From: Desulfovibrionales bacterium
GTDB lineage: Bacteria > Desulfobacterota > Desulfovibrionia > Desulfovibrionales > Desulfomicrobiaceae
Reading direction: 5' to 3'
Length of the DNA: 64,000 nt
Assembly: GCA_012727715.1 (NCBI GenBank)
Contig: JAAYGN010000092.1
Span: 1-64,000 of the forward strand
Each line of letters begins with the position of its first letter. The stretch's first letter is position 1. The translations under genes were made by a program, and so were the position numbers. Below are positions 8,958 to 18,389 of this stretch, piece by piece. The notes beneath the pieces were generated by a model. The model made no database searches and was not told where the DNA came from. It was given only the letters and a program-made list of their open reading frames with translations.

Positions 8958-11027
8958 ATGGCTGACAATATTTCTTCCCTGACCTCATCCCTGACTTCCG
9001 GCTCTATCCACTTTACTGGACTTGGTTCTGGTACAGACTTTGAGTCCATGATCGACAAATTGATGGAAGCAGAGAAAATTCGCACCAAGCGCTTGGAATT
9101 GTGGCGTTCAGAATGGGAAACCAAAAGTGAAGAATTTGATAAGCTTTCCAGAGCCATGCTGGACCTGCACACTACCTTGCAAGGCATGAACACGCCTGAT
9201 GAATTTTTAGTTAAACAGGTCACAGTATCCAATCCCATGGCCTTAACGGCCACAGCCAACAGTATGGCGGAAGAAGCCACCCATGACCTGGAAATTGTTT
9301 CCCTGGCTACCAATGACATGCACATGGGTTCGGCAATTTTTTCCTCGCCTGAGGACAAGATAACCGCTGCTCCTGGTACTTTTTCCTTTGTCTATGGCAA
9401 CCGACAAATAAGTATTGATGTCAATGCGGACACCACCTTGTCCCAATTTGTCAGTCTCATTAATGCCAATGTTGGAAATCGTAACTATGTCCGGGCCAGT
9501 ATTATTAACGATGGCAGCGGTTATCGTCTACAATTACGGGGCATGGATTTGGGTGCAGGCAATAATATTCTTATTGATGATGATCTGACCACCCTGGATG
9601 CTTTCAAGGCCAACCAATTTGTCCAAACCCAACAGGCAAGCAACGCTCAACTGAAGGTTGATGGCTGGCCCAATGTGCCTGAAGCCAGGGCCATGATTCT
9701 TAAGGCCAGCACAACCTATGATACTATAACAGAGACCATAACCACTACCTCAGAAACACTAAAAATGGCCTATGCTGGTCAAATTCATTCCATTACCGTG
9801 GCCGCAAACAGCTCTGTGCAAGATCTCATTGACAGCATTAATACTGAAGTTGGTTTTACCATGGCCTCCACTATCATCAATGATGAAGGCAAAATGGAAT
9901 TACTGCTGACAGGCGAGGCAGGTTCAGCCAACCAAATTTCCATTGTCAATACTCCTGGTACAACTCTTGGCCAATTTCAAAGCACAGCTTTTACTCGTAT
10001 CCAAGGCGCAACAGACGGTTATATTGAGCGACCCACCAACTCCATCTCAGACCTTATTCCTGGTGTAACCATGAATTTGACCAAGGCCGGTGAATCAGTG
10101 ACCTTGGCGGCCAGTGTTGATACCGCAGGAGTTACAGAAAATGTGCGCACCTTTGTCAATAAAATTAACGAAGTACTTAAGCTTATTCAGGACCAGACCA
10201 AAGTGGATACTGTGGGTAAAAATGTTACTGGAGCCATTTTAACAGGCAACTATGGCGTACAAATGATTCAGCAGCGCCTCAAGGGCATTCTGGCCCAAAG
10301 TGGCCTGGGCTTTGACTACCATCTTGATCCCCTGACTTCTTTGGGCAGTGTGGGCATCACTACAGATACATCTCAGGGCTCATTGACCTTTGGGCTTTTG
10401 GTCTTTGATGAAAGTGTTTTTGCCTCTGCTTTGGCCAATGACCCTGATGCTGTGGCTCGTCTTTTTAGCGCAGATTACTATCCCTCTACCCGAGAAATAG
10501 TCAACGGCCAGGCAGTGGAATCATCCAACTTCAGGTTTGATTCGTTTGTACGGGGTGTCACTGGAGCTGGTGATTTCAAAGTTGCTTACTCCATTGAGGG
10601 AGGAGTGATTGTTGCGAGCCCCCCGCCAACCATCAATGGCTATCCAGCACACATAGAGGGAAACAAAATCACAGCCATGGGTGATAACAACCCGGCCAGA
10701 GGCCTGAGTATTGAAATACTCAATCTTGCTGATGGCACATTTTCTGGCCACGCCCAGATCAAATCAGGAAAAACCGAAGAACTTTCCGCAGCCATTAAAA
10801 CTCTGACAGATCCCCAGTCTGGAACTTTGGAAATTTTGAAGAATAATTATCAGGATATTATGGATGCCATTGATGACAAAATTGCCTACGAAGAGCGCCG
10901 CCTGACTCAGCTAGAACGCACTATGCGCCTACGTTTTGCCAACCTGGAAGCATTGCTGGGCAAATATGATGGACTGGCCAAACAGCTGGAATCCCAAATT
11001 AAAGGTCTAAGTAGTAAATCCTCATAA
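8958..11027 (+). CDS. fliD: Flagellar filament cap protein FliD (hook-associated protein 2)
   Basis: Forms the cap under which flagellin folds at the filament tip. The N-terminal FliD_N domain starts near residue 20 with FTGLGSGTDFESMIDKLMEAE. The C-terminal FliD_C domain ends in a coiled coil (IDDKIAYEERRLTQLERTMR, then FANLEALLGKYDGL). At 689 residues it is longer than the roughly 450-550 of many FliDs. The extra length is in the exposed middle, with two repeated FSFVYGNRQISIDV/MAYAGQIHSITV-type modules. Upstream are a sigma-54 promoter and a weak AGAGAAA binding site. fliS follows 23 bases later. Confidence 0.95.
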   Translation: MADNISSLTSSLTSGSIHFTGLGSGTDFESMIDKLMEAEKIRTKRLELWRSEWETKSEEFDKLSRAMLDLHTTLQGMNTPDEFLVKQVTVSNPMALTATANSMAEEATHDLEIVSLATNDMHMGSAIFSSPEDKITAAPGTFSFVYGNRQISIDVNADTTLSQFVSLINANVGNRNYVRASIINDGSGYRLQLRGMDLGAGNNILIDDDLTTLDAFKANQFVQTQQASNAQLKVDGWPNVPEARAMILKASTTYDTITETITTTSETLKMAYAGQIHSITVAANSSVQDLIDSINTEVGFTMASTIINDEGKMELLLTGEAGSANQISIVNTPGTTLGQFQSTAFTRIQGATDGYIERPTNSISDLIPGVTMNLTKAGESVTLAASVDTAGVTENVRTFVNKINEVLKLIQDQTKVDTVGKNVTGAILTGNYGVQMIQQRLKGILAQSGLGFDYHLDPLTSLGSVGITTDTSQGSLTFGLLVFDESVFASALANDPDAVARLFSADYYPSTREIVNGQAVESSNFRFDSFVRGVTGAGDFKVAYSIEGGVIVASPPPTINGYPAHIEGNKITAMGDNNPARGLSIEILNLADGTFSGHAQIKSGKTEELSAAIKTLTDPQSGTLEILKNNYQDIMDAIDDKIAYEERRLTQLERTMRLRFANLEALLGKYDGLAKQLESQIKGLSSKSS

Positions 11028-11050
11028 AAATATATAAAAGGAGTTGTATC

Positions 11051-11467
11051 ATGCACCGAGCCGCCAATGCCTATATGCAAACCCATGTAATTACCACCAC
11101 TCCCGGCCATTTGGTAGTTATGCTTTATGATGGAGCCATCACCTTTTTAGAACAGGCCAAGGAAGAAATTCAAGCCAAACATTATGACAAAAAGGGGATT
11201 CTTATTTCTCAAGCTCTGGATATTATTGCCGAGTTGGACAGCTCTCTCAATGCTGAAAAAGGCGGGGAGTTGGCCCGTAATCTCCACGCCCTGTACATGT
11301 ACTGCAATACTCGATTGCTCATGGCCAACTTGAAGATGGACACCAGTCTTGTGGACGAGGTTATAAATATCTTGTCCTCCTTTCGCTCTGCCTTTGCGGA
11401 AATTAATAAAGTCCAAATCCCACCCACAATGCAAAATAGTAATACGCCTGCCTATAGCCACTCCTAG
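11051..11467 (+). CDS. fliS: Flagellin export chaperone FliS
   Basis: Cytoplasmic chaperone that binds the C terminus of flagellin to stop early polymerisation. The 138-residue product matches the four-helix FliS family: AANAYMQTHVITTTPGHLVVMLYDGAITFLEQAK at the N terminus, then GILISQALDIIAELDSSLNAEKGGELA and LHALYMYCNTRLLMAN. AAAGGAG stands before the ATG. It follows fliD closely and is probably cotranscribed from the sigma-54 promoter. Confidence 0.95.
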   Translation: MHRAANAYMQTHVITTTPGHLVVMLYDGAITFLEQAKEEIQAKHYDKKGILISQALDIIAELDSSLNAEKGGELARNLHALYMYCNTRLLMANLKMDTSLVDEVINILSSFRSAFAEINKVQIPPTMQNSNTPAYSHS

Positions 11468-11585
11468 TGCTATTTATACATTTTAATTAGCTTTATGAAT
11501 AAAAGCCATCAGAACAATAACTAGACCTTGCCTGTTCAAAGCACTACACTTGGCATCCAATACTTAGAACTATAAGGATTTATGC

Positions 11586-13460
11586 ATGAGTGGCTTTGCT
11601 GGCTATTGTCATCTTCAAGGGTTACCCCCTTTTCCTGCTGTTCTCCCGGCCATGGCCAAAATCCTTGCCCATCGCGGCCCTGACCATACAGGATTTTTTC
11701 AGGATAGATGCTGCGCTTTGACTGCGTGCGAACAGACCATCATGCATCAAAGAACTGGCCTGACCCAACCCTTTATCCACCCCACATCAGGCCAAGTAAT
11801 TCTTTTTGATGGAGCTCTTTCCAATCTGCAAAAACTTCGTACCGATCTTGTTGCCCGCGGTCATACTTGCGAGTCAGACCAGGAAACTTTGATTGCCGCC
11901 TATAATGAATGGAATGAAACATTTGTTAGCCATATAGACGGTATGTTTGCCCTGGGGCTTTGGGATCCAGGCAAACAGACCCTGCTCCTAGCTCGGGACC
12001 GGCTTGGCCAAAAACCTCTTTTTTACTGCGCTTTGCCAGACAATACCTTGATTTTTGCCTCGGAAATCAAAGCAATCCTTTGTTTTCCAGGGGTCAGTCG
12101 TACCTTTAACGCCTTGGCCATGGACCGACTTTTGGACTTTGGCTTTAATCTCGCACCCTCAACATTTTTAGAAAGTGTCCAGCAACTCATGCCTGGCCAT
12201 ACTCTAACTCATAATTTCCAAGGCTCAAAAATCAGATGTTATTGGCAACTTTCACCTGTCAGCCAAACTATACAGACACAACAGGCTGCTGAAGGGCTCT
12301 ATGACCACCTGATGCAGGCCACCAAAAATTGTCTGATGGCAGACCAACCCATTGCTGCATATTTAAGTGGAGGCATTGATTCCAGTGCTGTGGCCGCTAT
12401 GTATGCTCTGCAAACAAAAGAACCTGTAAACACCTTGTCCATTACCTTTGAGGAAGCTGATTACGATGAACGTCATTTTGCCCGCCTGGTCTCCCAAGTC
12501 TTTAACACCAAACATCACGAATTTATCTGCACCATTGATGAAAAAGAAATTGAAAACCTCATTTGGTTTTTAGAAACCCCTTTGGTGACTCTACTTAATC
12601 TGCCTTTGTATTTATTGTCTCGCCAAATAAAAGAAATGGGCTTTTCCATAGTTCTTTCCGGAGACGGAGCTGATGAAATTCTTGGGGGCTACAGCTATTT
12701 CAAAATACTAAAAGCCATGAATTTTATTGGGCACCACGAATCCCCCACCAGAGCAAATCTTTTGCGCCGTATCTGGCCGGATTTGGGCAATCAAGATCAG
12801 GCCTGGATGCGCTACCGTATGCTCAAAAACTTTCCCATAACGCATCCGGCACTGCCCTATCGCTGGCAGACCTTTCAGTTCAAAGGACAGTTGTTATCCG
12901 ACACATTTTTGGAAAAACTGGCCTTGCACCAAAATGTACGCCAAAATGAACTGCCCATAATCCCCACTCAGCTGTCTTTGCTCGATCAGGCCCTTTATTT
13001 TGAAACGACCATGCGCCTGCCCAATCTAACCCTTGCGTTGGCAGATACCATGAGCATGGCCAACTCCGTACAATTGCGTTCCCCATTTATGGATCATCGC
13101 CTTGTGGAATATCTTTTTTCAATTCCCGGACATCTCAAAATGCGTGGGCTCAATGAAAAATTTTTACTCAAACGTGCCTTGAAAAATTTTCTACCCCAAG
13201 AAATCTGTACCCGTCCCAAGCAACCTCTGGCACCACCTGGAAAATGGTTTGTCAAAAAATTCCGTACCTTGATCGGAGATATACTTTCCTATCAGAATGT
13301 GCAGGCCAAAGGCTATTTTCGACCAGAATTTATGGAATATATCCTCAAAGAATTCGACCACAATAGCCCCATGGATTATAGTGGGGTGATTATTGTTGCC
13401 TTTTTTGTCCACCTTTTTGACCACCTGTTCCTCTCCTCCCCTCAGGGGTTTAGTTGCTAA
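11586..13460 (+). CDS. Asparagine synthetase-like protein with degenerate glutaminase domain
   Basis: The 624-residue product has the AsnB architecture: N-terminal class II glutaminase domain (about 1-200) and C-terminal ATP-dependent synthetase domain. The synthetase site looks intact: PP-loop YLSGGIDSSAV near residue 260 and VLSGDGADEILGGY near residue 360. The glutaminase site does not. AsnB enzymes start MCGI with Cys as nucleophile; here the start is MSGF, with Ser from an AGT codon. The usual NGEIYN loop reads DGALSN. HRGPD and the SDQE aspartate remain. It should therefore be unable to use glutamine, working with free ammonia, another amine donor or a different acceptor. It follows fliS after 118 bases, so a role in flagellar modification is possible but unproven. 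Confidence 0.82.
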   Translation: MSGFAGYCHLQGLPPFPAVLPAMAKILAHRGPDHTGFFQDRCCALTACEQTIMHQRTGLTQPFIHPTSGQVILFDGALSNLQKLRTDLVARGHTCESDQETLIAAYNEWNETFVSHIDGMFALGLWDPGKQTLLLARDRLGQKPLFYCALPDNTLIFASEIKAILCFPGVSRTFNALAMDRLLDFGFNLAPSTFLESVQQLMPGHTLTHNFQGSKIRCYWQLSPVSQTIQTQQAAEGLYDHLMQATKNCLMADQPIAAYLSGGIDSSAVAAMYALQTKEPVNTLSITFEEADYDERHFARLVSQVFNTKHHEFICTIDEKEIENLIWFLETPLVTLLNLPLYLLSRQIKEMGFSIVLSGDGADEILGGYSYFKILKAMNFIGHHESPTRANLLRRIWPDLGNQDQAWMRYRMLKNFPITHPALPYRWQTFQFKGQLLSDTFLEKLALHQNVRQNELPIIPTQLSLLDQALYFETTMRLPNLTLALADTMSMANSVQLRSPFMDHRLVEYLFSIPGHLKMRGLNEKFLLKRALKNFLPQEICTRPKQPLAPPGKWFVKKFRTLIGDILSYQNVQAKGYFRPEFMEYILKEFDHNSPMDYSGVIIVAFFVHLFDHLFLSSPQGFSC

Positions 13461-13501
13461 ACAAGACAAGTGTGAGTATTGTTTGGTTACAAAAGGAGAA
13501 T

Positions 13502-14413
13502 ATGTCACCCATGAAGATCACCTGTCCCAATTGCGGCTTTGCTCGCGATGTTGACGAAAAGAACCTGCCACCCAAAGCCGTTATGGCCACCTGTCCCAAG
13601 TGCAAACACCGCTTCAAATTTCGAGAGAGTACTCCTGCTTTTTTGGCAGAAGAACCAATCGCCCCAAAAGAAACTGGCCAGGAACATGAGGCTACCCCAA
13701 CCTTGGAGCCCACTCCTCCACAATCTCCAATACAAGAAGAGCCTCCAGGGGATTTATGGAGTGAACTGGAAGCTCTAAATGAGACAACTTCTGGTGAAAG
13801 TAACCAAGCAGCCGAATCTCAAGAACCAGCCCTCCCCCTTTGGGAACGGGTGGATTCAGGCTACGCCACTGCTTTTGTGCAGACCATCTTGGATATGTTC
13901 AAAAACCCCAGGCATTTTTTTTCCAGTATGCCCATGGGACATGGGTATATTAAACCCCTGATTTTTTTTCTGATCATTATTGAAGCTGTGGCCATATCAC
14001 AGGCCTTATGGCAAGTGCTGGGGATTTTACCCCCAAGTTTTTTTGCAGAAAGTATGCACCAAAGCTTTCAAACCCTAATCGCCCTTGTCCTTTATCCATT
14101 GCAAGTTATTATTTTTCTTTTTGTGGATACAGCTATTTGTTTTAGTTTTTTGCGTTTATTCAAAGCTGATACCAAGGGCTTTGAAGGCACCTTTAGGGCT
14201 GAAGTATATAGTTCTGTCCCCATGTTGCTCATGATCATTCCCCATATTGGACTCCCCTTAGCCATGATTGGGGTTACAGTGTACAAATTCTTGGGGCTCA
14301 AACACATTCATGGCGCAAGCTCTAAGCAAGTTATCTCGGTTATGATTTTGCCTATGCTCATTGCCATGGCTGTGGCTATTTTATTAATTTTGCTCACCCA
14401 AAACCATGTATAA
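13502..14413 (+). CDS. Zinc-ribbon and Yip1-domain membrane protein
   Basis: Function unknown. The N terminus holds a zinc ribbon with Cys pairs C8/C11 and C31/C34 (TCPNCGFARDVDEKNLPPKA, then ATCPKCKHRFKF), typical of MJ0042-type finger domains in Deltaproteobacteria. A Pro/Glu-rich linker covers about residues 45-115. The C-terminal half, from about residue 150, has four or five hydrophobic segments with a Yip1-family pattern. I chose the ATG at 13502 because AAAAGGAG lies directly upstream, giving 303 residues. An earlier in-frame start at 13454 has no such site. It follows the AsnB-like gene by 41 bases and may be cotranscribed with it. Confidence 0.7.
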   Translation: MSPMKITCPNCGFARDVDEKNLPPKAVMATCPKCKHRFKFRESTPAFLAEEPIAPKETGQEHEATPTLEPTPPQSPIQEEPPGDLWSELEALNETTSGESNQAAESQEPALPLWERVDSGYATAFVQTILDMFKNPRHFFSSMPMGHGYIKPLIFFLIIIEAVAISQALWQVLGILPPSFFAESMHQSFQTLIALVLYPLQVIIFLFVDTAICFSFLRLFKADTKGFEGTFRAEVYSSVPMLLMIIPHIGLPLAMIGVTVYKFLGLKHIHGASSKQVISVMILPMLIAMAVAILLILLTQNHV

Positions 14414-14432
14414 AGACACCTGAGGCAAATAT

Positions 14433-14445
14433 TGACCCCAGGTCA
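14433..14445. promoter_or_regulatory. Palindrome upstream of the heme operon
   Basis: TGACC-CCA-GGTCA is a perfect 5-bp inverted repeat 127 bases before ahbC, in the 158-base gap after the Yip1 gene. It could be an operator or part of a weak hairpin; no regulator can be named. Confidence 0.25.
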
Positions 14446-14571
14446 GTTGTCCACAGACCTTGACTTCATAACCTGAACTATTAGGTCTAGAACTCCTGGC
14501 TCGGTGTTTTTCGGGCTATTTATTATTCTTGTTGTCCGATTTTCCCAACAAAACTATATGATGAGGCATGT

Positions 14572-15765
14572 ATGATCGGTATTTCAAAATTGTATTGCGG
14601 CACAGTGGAACCTTCTGATGCTCTGCGCTATGGACGCCACTCCTCCCAACTTCCTTCCCATTTGCTGCAATTTGCCAAGGATAAAAAACCTGTTGTGGTC
14701 TGGAACATGACCCAGCGCTGTAACTTAAAATGCGTCCATTGCTATGCTCACGCTGTTGAACCAAGCAAACACAAGGATCCTATTTCCACAGATCAGGCTA
14801 AAACCATTATAGATGATTTGGCCCAATTTGGCGCACCAGTCATGCTTTTTTCTGGTGGTGAACCCCTGGTACGCGAAGATCTGGTGGAACTGGCCAAATA
14901 CGCTACCTCCAAAGGTATGCGCGCAGTTATTTCCACCAATGGTACCCTTATTACCAAGGCCAAAGCCAGAGAACTGAAAGAAGTAGGCCTGTCCTATGTG
15001 GGTATTTCTTTGGACGGATCCGAAGCAGTGCATGACCAGTTTCGGGCTGTTTCCGGGGCGTATAAACTGGCGCTGAAAGGTGTGGAAAACTGCCAGGCCG
15101 AAGGCCTTAAAGTAGGCTTACGGTTTACCATCAGCAAACGTAATGCCCAGGAAGTGCCCCACCTTTTTGATCTTGTTGAACAACTGGAAGTGCCGCGTAT
15201 CTGTTTTTATCACTTGGTATATTCCGGTCGTGGCTCAGAACTCATCAAAGAGGATCTGGACCATGGGGAAACCCGAGCCGTGGTGGACCTGATCATGAAC
15301 CGTACCCGTGATTTGCATGATCGAGGCAAACCCAAGGAAGTTTTGACTGTGGATAACCACGCTGACGGCCCTTATGTGTATTATCGTTTGCTCAAGGAAG
15401 ATCCGAAACGTGCGGCAGATGTGCTGGAACTTTTGAAAATGAACGAAGGTAATTCGTCAGGCCGAGGCATTGGTTGCATTTCCTGGGACGGCGCAGTCCA
15501 TGCTGACCAGTTCATGCGTCATATTACTTTTGGCAATGTCCTGGAACGACCATTTTCTGAAATCTGGGTCGATGAAAACATTGAGCTGTTACACAAGCTC
15601 AAAGACAAACGCCCCCATGTCCAAGGCCGCTGTGCTACCTGTCGTTTTTTAAATATTTGTGGTGGCAATTTCAGGGCCCGCGCTGAAGCCTATTATGATG
15701 ATTTTTGGGCTCACGACCCAGCCTGCTACCTGACGGATGAAGAGATCAGCGGTGAGCCCCTGTAG
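14572..15765 (+). CDS. ahbC: 12,18-didecarboxysiroheme deacetylase (radical SAM) AhbC
   Basis: In the siroheme-dependent heme pathway of sulfate reducers and archaea, AhbC removes the two acetate side chains of didecarboxysiroheme to give Fe-coproporphyrin III. The 397-residue product starts MIGISKLYCGTVEPSDALRY, which I recognise as typical of Desulfovibrio AhbC. It has the radical-SAM cluster motif CNLKCVHC (C50, C54, C57) and the SAM-binding SGGEPL. The C-terminal cysteine-rich part, with GCISWDG and CATCRFLNICGGN, would bind an auxiliary cluster. It is the first gene of ahbC-hemB-ahbD-ahb, and GAGG precedes the ATG. Confidence 0.92.
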   Translation: MIGISKLYCGTVEPSDALRYGRHSSQLPSHLLQFAKDKKPVVVWNMTQRCNLKCVHCYAHAVEPSKHKDPISTDQAKTIIDDLAQFGAPVMLFSGGEPLVREDLVELAKYATSKGMRAVISTNGTLITKAKARELKEVGLSYVGISLDGSEAVHDQFRAVSGAYKLALKGVENCQAEGLKVGLRFTISKRNAQEVPHLFDLVEQLEVPRICFYHLVYSGRGSELIKEDLDHGETRAVVDLIMNRTRDLHDRGKPKEVLTVDNHADGPYVYYRLLKEDPKRAADVLELLKMNEGNSSGRGIGCISWDGAVHADQFMRHITFGNVLERPFSEIWVDENIELLHKLKDKRPHVQGRCATCRFLNICGGNFRARAEAYYDDFWAHDPACYLTDEEISGEPL

Positions 15766-15774
15766 GAGAATGTG

Positions 15775-16755
15775 ATGGAAAACTTTTATCGTGGCCGTCG
15801 CCTGCGTTCATCTTCAGCCCTGCGCGACATGGTCCGAGAAACAAAGGTTTCAGCCGCAGATCTGATTCAGCCATATTTTGTAGTCGAGATTGATCCCAAC
15901 TATAAAAAACCTATTTCGTCCATGCCAGGCCAATTCCAATTGGGCCTTAGTGCACTCATGGCTGAAGTGGAGCTGGCAGTAAACGCAGGACTTAAAAGCC
16001 TGATCCTCTTTGGTATTCCCAATGAAAAAGATCCTGTAGGCTCCGGAGCCTATGCTGAAGATGGTATTGTACAGCAAGCCATCCGTCGCATCAAAAAGAA
16101 ATGGCCAGAGCTGGTAGTGGTGGCAGACACCTGTTTGTGTGAATATACTTCCCACGGCCATTGTGGCCTGGTTTCCTCCACTGGCGAAGTGCAAAATGAC
16201 CCCACCCTGGAACTTTTGGCCCGCACTGCCCTGGCCCAGGCCCAGGCTGGAGCAGATATCATCGCTCCTTCGGACATGATGGATGGCCGGGTAGCGGCCA
16301 TTCGCCAGGCCCTGGATGCCAATGGTTTTATCCAGACGCCCATTATGTCCTATGCGGTAAAGTATGCCTCATCCTTTTACGGTCCCTTTCGAGAGGCTGC
16401 TGAAAGTGCCCCGCAATTTGGTGACCGCAAAACCTATCAAATGGATCCGGCAAATTGGCGGGAAGCCTTACGTGAAGCAGCGGCGGATGTAGATGAAGGC
16501 GCAGATATGCTCATGGTCAAACCAGGGCTGCCTTACCTGGATATTATCCGTTTGGTGCGTGACAATTTTGATCTGCCCGTGGCTGCCTACCAGGTCAGTG
16601 GAGAATACAGTCAAATCAAGGCCGCAGGACAATTGGGCTGGATTGATGAAACCTTGGTGGCTCTGGAAAGCCTGGTGGCCTTGAAACGGGCTGGGGCTGA
16701 TCTGATCTTGTCCTACTTTTCTCAAGATTTACTTAAGGCAGGACATATCTCATGA
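15775..16755 (+). CDS. hemB: Delta-aminolevulinic acid dehydratase (porphobilinogen synthase)
   Basis: Condenses two 5-aminolevulinate molecules to porphobilinogen, the first common tetrapyrrole step. The 326-residue product has the active-site lysines in [16 protein letters not shown] and [13 protein letters not shown] zinc-type cysteine cluster [13 protein letters not shown] (about residues 119-130) marks it as a Zn-dependent form. ATG 15775 sits six bases after AGGAG; a GTG three bases earlier is possible but too close. Its stop overlaps ahbD (ATGA). Placement between two radical-SAM heme genes agrees with the Desulfovibrio arrangement. Confidence 0.97.
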   Translation: MENFYRGRRLRSSSALRDMVRETKVSAADLIQPYFVVEIDPNYKKPISSMPGQFQLGLSALMAEVELAVNAGLKSLILFGIPNEKDPVGSGAYAEDGIVQQAIRRIKKKWPELVVVADTCLCEYTSHGHCGLVSSTGEVQNDPTLELLARTALAQAQAGADIIAPSDMMDGRVAAIRQALDANGFIQTPIMSYAVKYASSFYGPFREAAESAPQFGDRKTYQMDPANWREALREAAADVDEGADMLMVKPGLPYLDIIRLVRDNFDLPVAAYQVSGEYSQIKAAGQLGWIDETLVALESLVALKRAGADLILSYFSQDLLKAGHIS

Positions 16756-17915
16756 CCCACCATCATCACCACAATAGCAAATCCGGGGCAGAAAATAATC
16801 TTGATTTTGGACATCCAAGAAAACATCCAGGTGGCATGGTTACTACCCTGGAAGATGGCAGTCCGGCCTGTAGGCTCATTGCCTGGGAAGTGACCAGATC
16901 ATGTAATCTGGCCTGTAAACATTGTCGGGCCGAAGCCCACCTGGAACCCTACGCAGGTGAACTGAGCACGCCTGAGGCCAAGGCCCTTATTGACACCTTT
17001 CCTCAAGTTGGAAATCCCATCATCATTTTTACTGGTGGGGATCCCATGATGCGCCCGGATGTGTATGAGCTGATGCGCTATGCCACAGACAAGGGCCTGC
17101 GTTGTGTCATGTCTCCCAATGGTACCCTGATTACCGAAGAAACAGCACAAAAGATCCAAGAAGCTGGTGTGCAGCGTTGCTCCATCTCCATTGATGGACC
17201 AGATGCCGCCAGCCATGACGAGTTTCGTGGTGTGCCTGGAGCCTTTGATGCGTCCATGCGTGGTATTGAGCTGCTCAAAAATGCTGGTCTGGAATTTCAG
17301 ATCAATACCACTGTAACCCGGGCCAACTTGGGCAGTTTCAAGCAGATTTTTGATTTGTGCGAGCGCATTGGTGCTGCGGCCTGGCATATTTTTTTACTGG
17401 TGCCTACGGGCCGGGCTGCCCAATTGGGAGCTGAAGTCATTACGGCCCAGGAATATGAAGAGGTCCTCAACTGGTTTTATGATTTTCGTAAAACCACCAA
17501 TATGCACTTAAAAGCCACCTGTGCCCCCCATTATTATCGCATTATGCGCCAACGAGCCAGAAAAGAAGGACTGGCCGTCACCCCGGAAAATTTTGGTCTG
17601 GATGCCATGACCAGGGGTTGCCTTGGAGGCACGGGATTTTGTTTTATTTCCCATGTGGGCCAAGTCCAGCCATGTGGATATCTGGAATTGGATTGCGGCA
17701 ATATACGCACCACACCATTTCCGGAAATCTGGCGCAATTCCAAGCAATTTCAGCAATTCCGTACCCAAAGTGACTATGAGGGCAAGTGTGGTATTTGCGA
17801 GTACCACAAAGTTTGCGGCGGATGTCGCGCCAGAGCCTACACCATGAATGATAATTATATGGCTGAAGAACCTCTGTGTTCCTATACGCCCAGACGCACA
17901 GCCAAGACTTCTTAA
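16752..17915 (+). CDS. ahbD: Heme synthase AhbD (Fe-coproporphyrin III oxidative decarboxylase, radical SAM)
   Basis: Last step of the siroheme-dependent heme pathway: it converts two propionates of Fe-coproporphyrin III to vinyl groups. The 387-residue product has CNLACKHC (C51, C55, C58) for the SAM cluster and TGGDPM for SAM binding. A C-terminal SPASM-like region ([12 protein letters not shown], then [18 protein letters not shown]) would hold a second cluster. The N terminus carries a natural run of five histidines (MTHHHHHN), perhaps for metal or heme binding. It overlaps hemB by four bases. The assignment versus ahbC rests on the SPASM part and on [17 protein letters not shown]. Confidence 0.9.
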   Translation: MTHHHHHNSKSGAENNLDFGHPRKHPGGMVTTLEDGSPACRLIAWEVTRSCNLACKHCRAEAHLEPYAGELSTPEAKALIDTFPQVGNPIIIFTGGDPMMRPDVYELMRYATDKGLRCVMSPNGTLITEETAQKIQEAGVQRCSISIDGPDAASHDEFRGVPGAFDASMRGIELLKNAGLEFQINTTVTRANLGSFKQIFDLCERIGAAAWHIFLLVPTGRAAQLGAEVITAQEYEEVLNWFYDFRKTTNMHLKATCAPHYYRIMRQRARKEGLAVTPENFGLDAMTRGCLGGTGFCFISHVGQVQPCGYLELDCGNIRTTPFPEIWRNSKQFQQFRTQSDYEGKCGICEYHKVCGGCRARAYTMNDNYMAEEPLCSYTPRRTAKTS

Positions 17916-17927
17916 GGCAGGGATACT

Positions 17928-18389
17928 ATGGACGATTATGATAGAAAGATTTTGGATATCATTCAAACCAACTTTCCCCTGGAATCCAGACCCTATGCAC
18001 AAGTTGGTCACCAAATAGGACTCACAGAAGCAGAAACCTTGGCCCGTGTACGTGCTTTGACAGAAAAAGGTGTTATTCGACGCATAGGAGCCAATTTTCA
18101 AACAACTAAAATTGGCTTTCATTCAACCCTATGTGCTGCTTCTGTGCCTGAAGAAAAAATTGACCTCTTTGTTGACCTGGTAAACCAACTTCCTGGTGTA
18201 ACTCATAATTACCTGCGCGCTCACCACCAAAATGTCTGGTTTACCCTCATTGGCCCAACAAAAGAACATGTTCGGAATACCCTGGCTGAAATTACCCAAA
18301 AAACCGGCATTGGGATCTTAAATCTACCCACCATAAAAATGTTCAAGATCAAGGTGGATTTTAAAATGGATGACCAGGAGGAAGACTAA
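17928..18389 (+). CDS. Siroheme decarboxylase subunit (AhbA/AhbB, NirD/L family)
   Basis: AhbA and AhbB together decarboxylate siroheme to 12,18-didecarboxysiroheme, the substrate of AhbC. The 153-residue product has an AsnC/Lrp-like fold with an N-terminal winged-helix-like part and VIRRIGANFQTTKIGFHSTLCAA. PGVTHNYLRAHHQNVWFTLIG follows, with histidines suited to the active site. Such proteins are often mislabelled as Lrp regulators, but the context (13 bases after ahbD) supports the decarboxylase role. I cannot tell AhbA from AhbB with certainty. No second subunit gene is in this operon; the true Lrp-type protein at 19237 is clearly different. Confidence 0.82.
   Translation: MDDYDRKILDIIQTNFPLESRPYAQVGHQIGLTEAETLARVRALTEKGVIRRIGANFQTTKIGFHSTLCAASVPEEKIDLFVDLVNQLPGVTHNYLRAHHQNVWFTLIGPTKEHVRNTLAEITQKTGIGILNLPTIKMFKIKVDFKMDDQEED

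Noticed and set aside
17928-18389. Lrp/AsnC regulator label for the gene after ahbD
   Set aside because: It has the fold, but the VIRRIGANF and THNYLRAHHQNVWFT motifs and the position in the heme operon fit the siroheme decarboxylase family.
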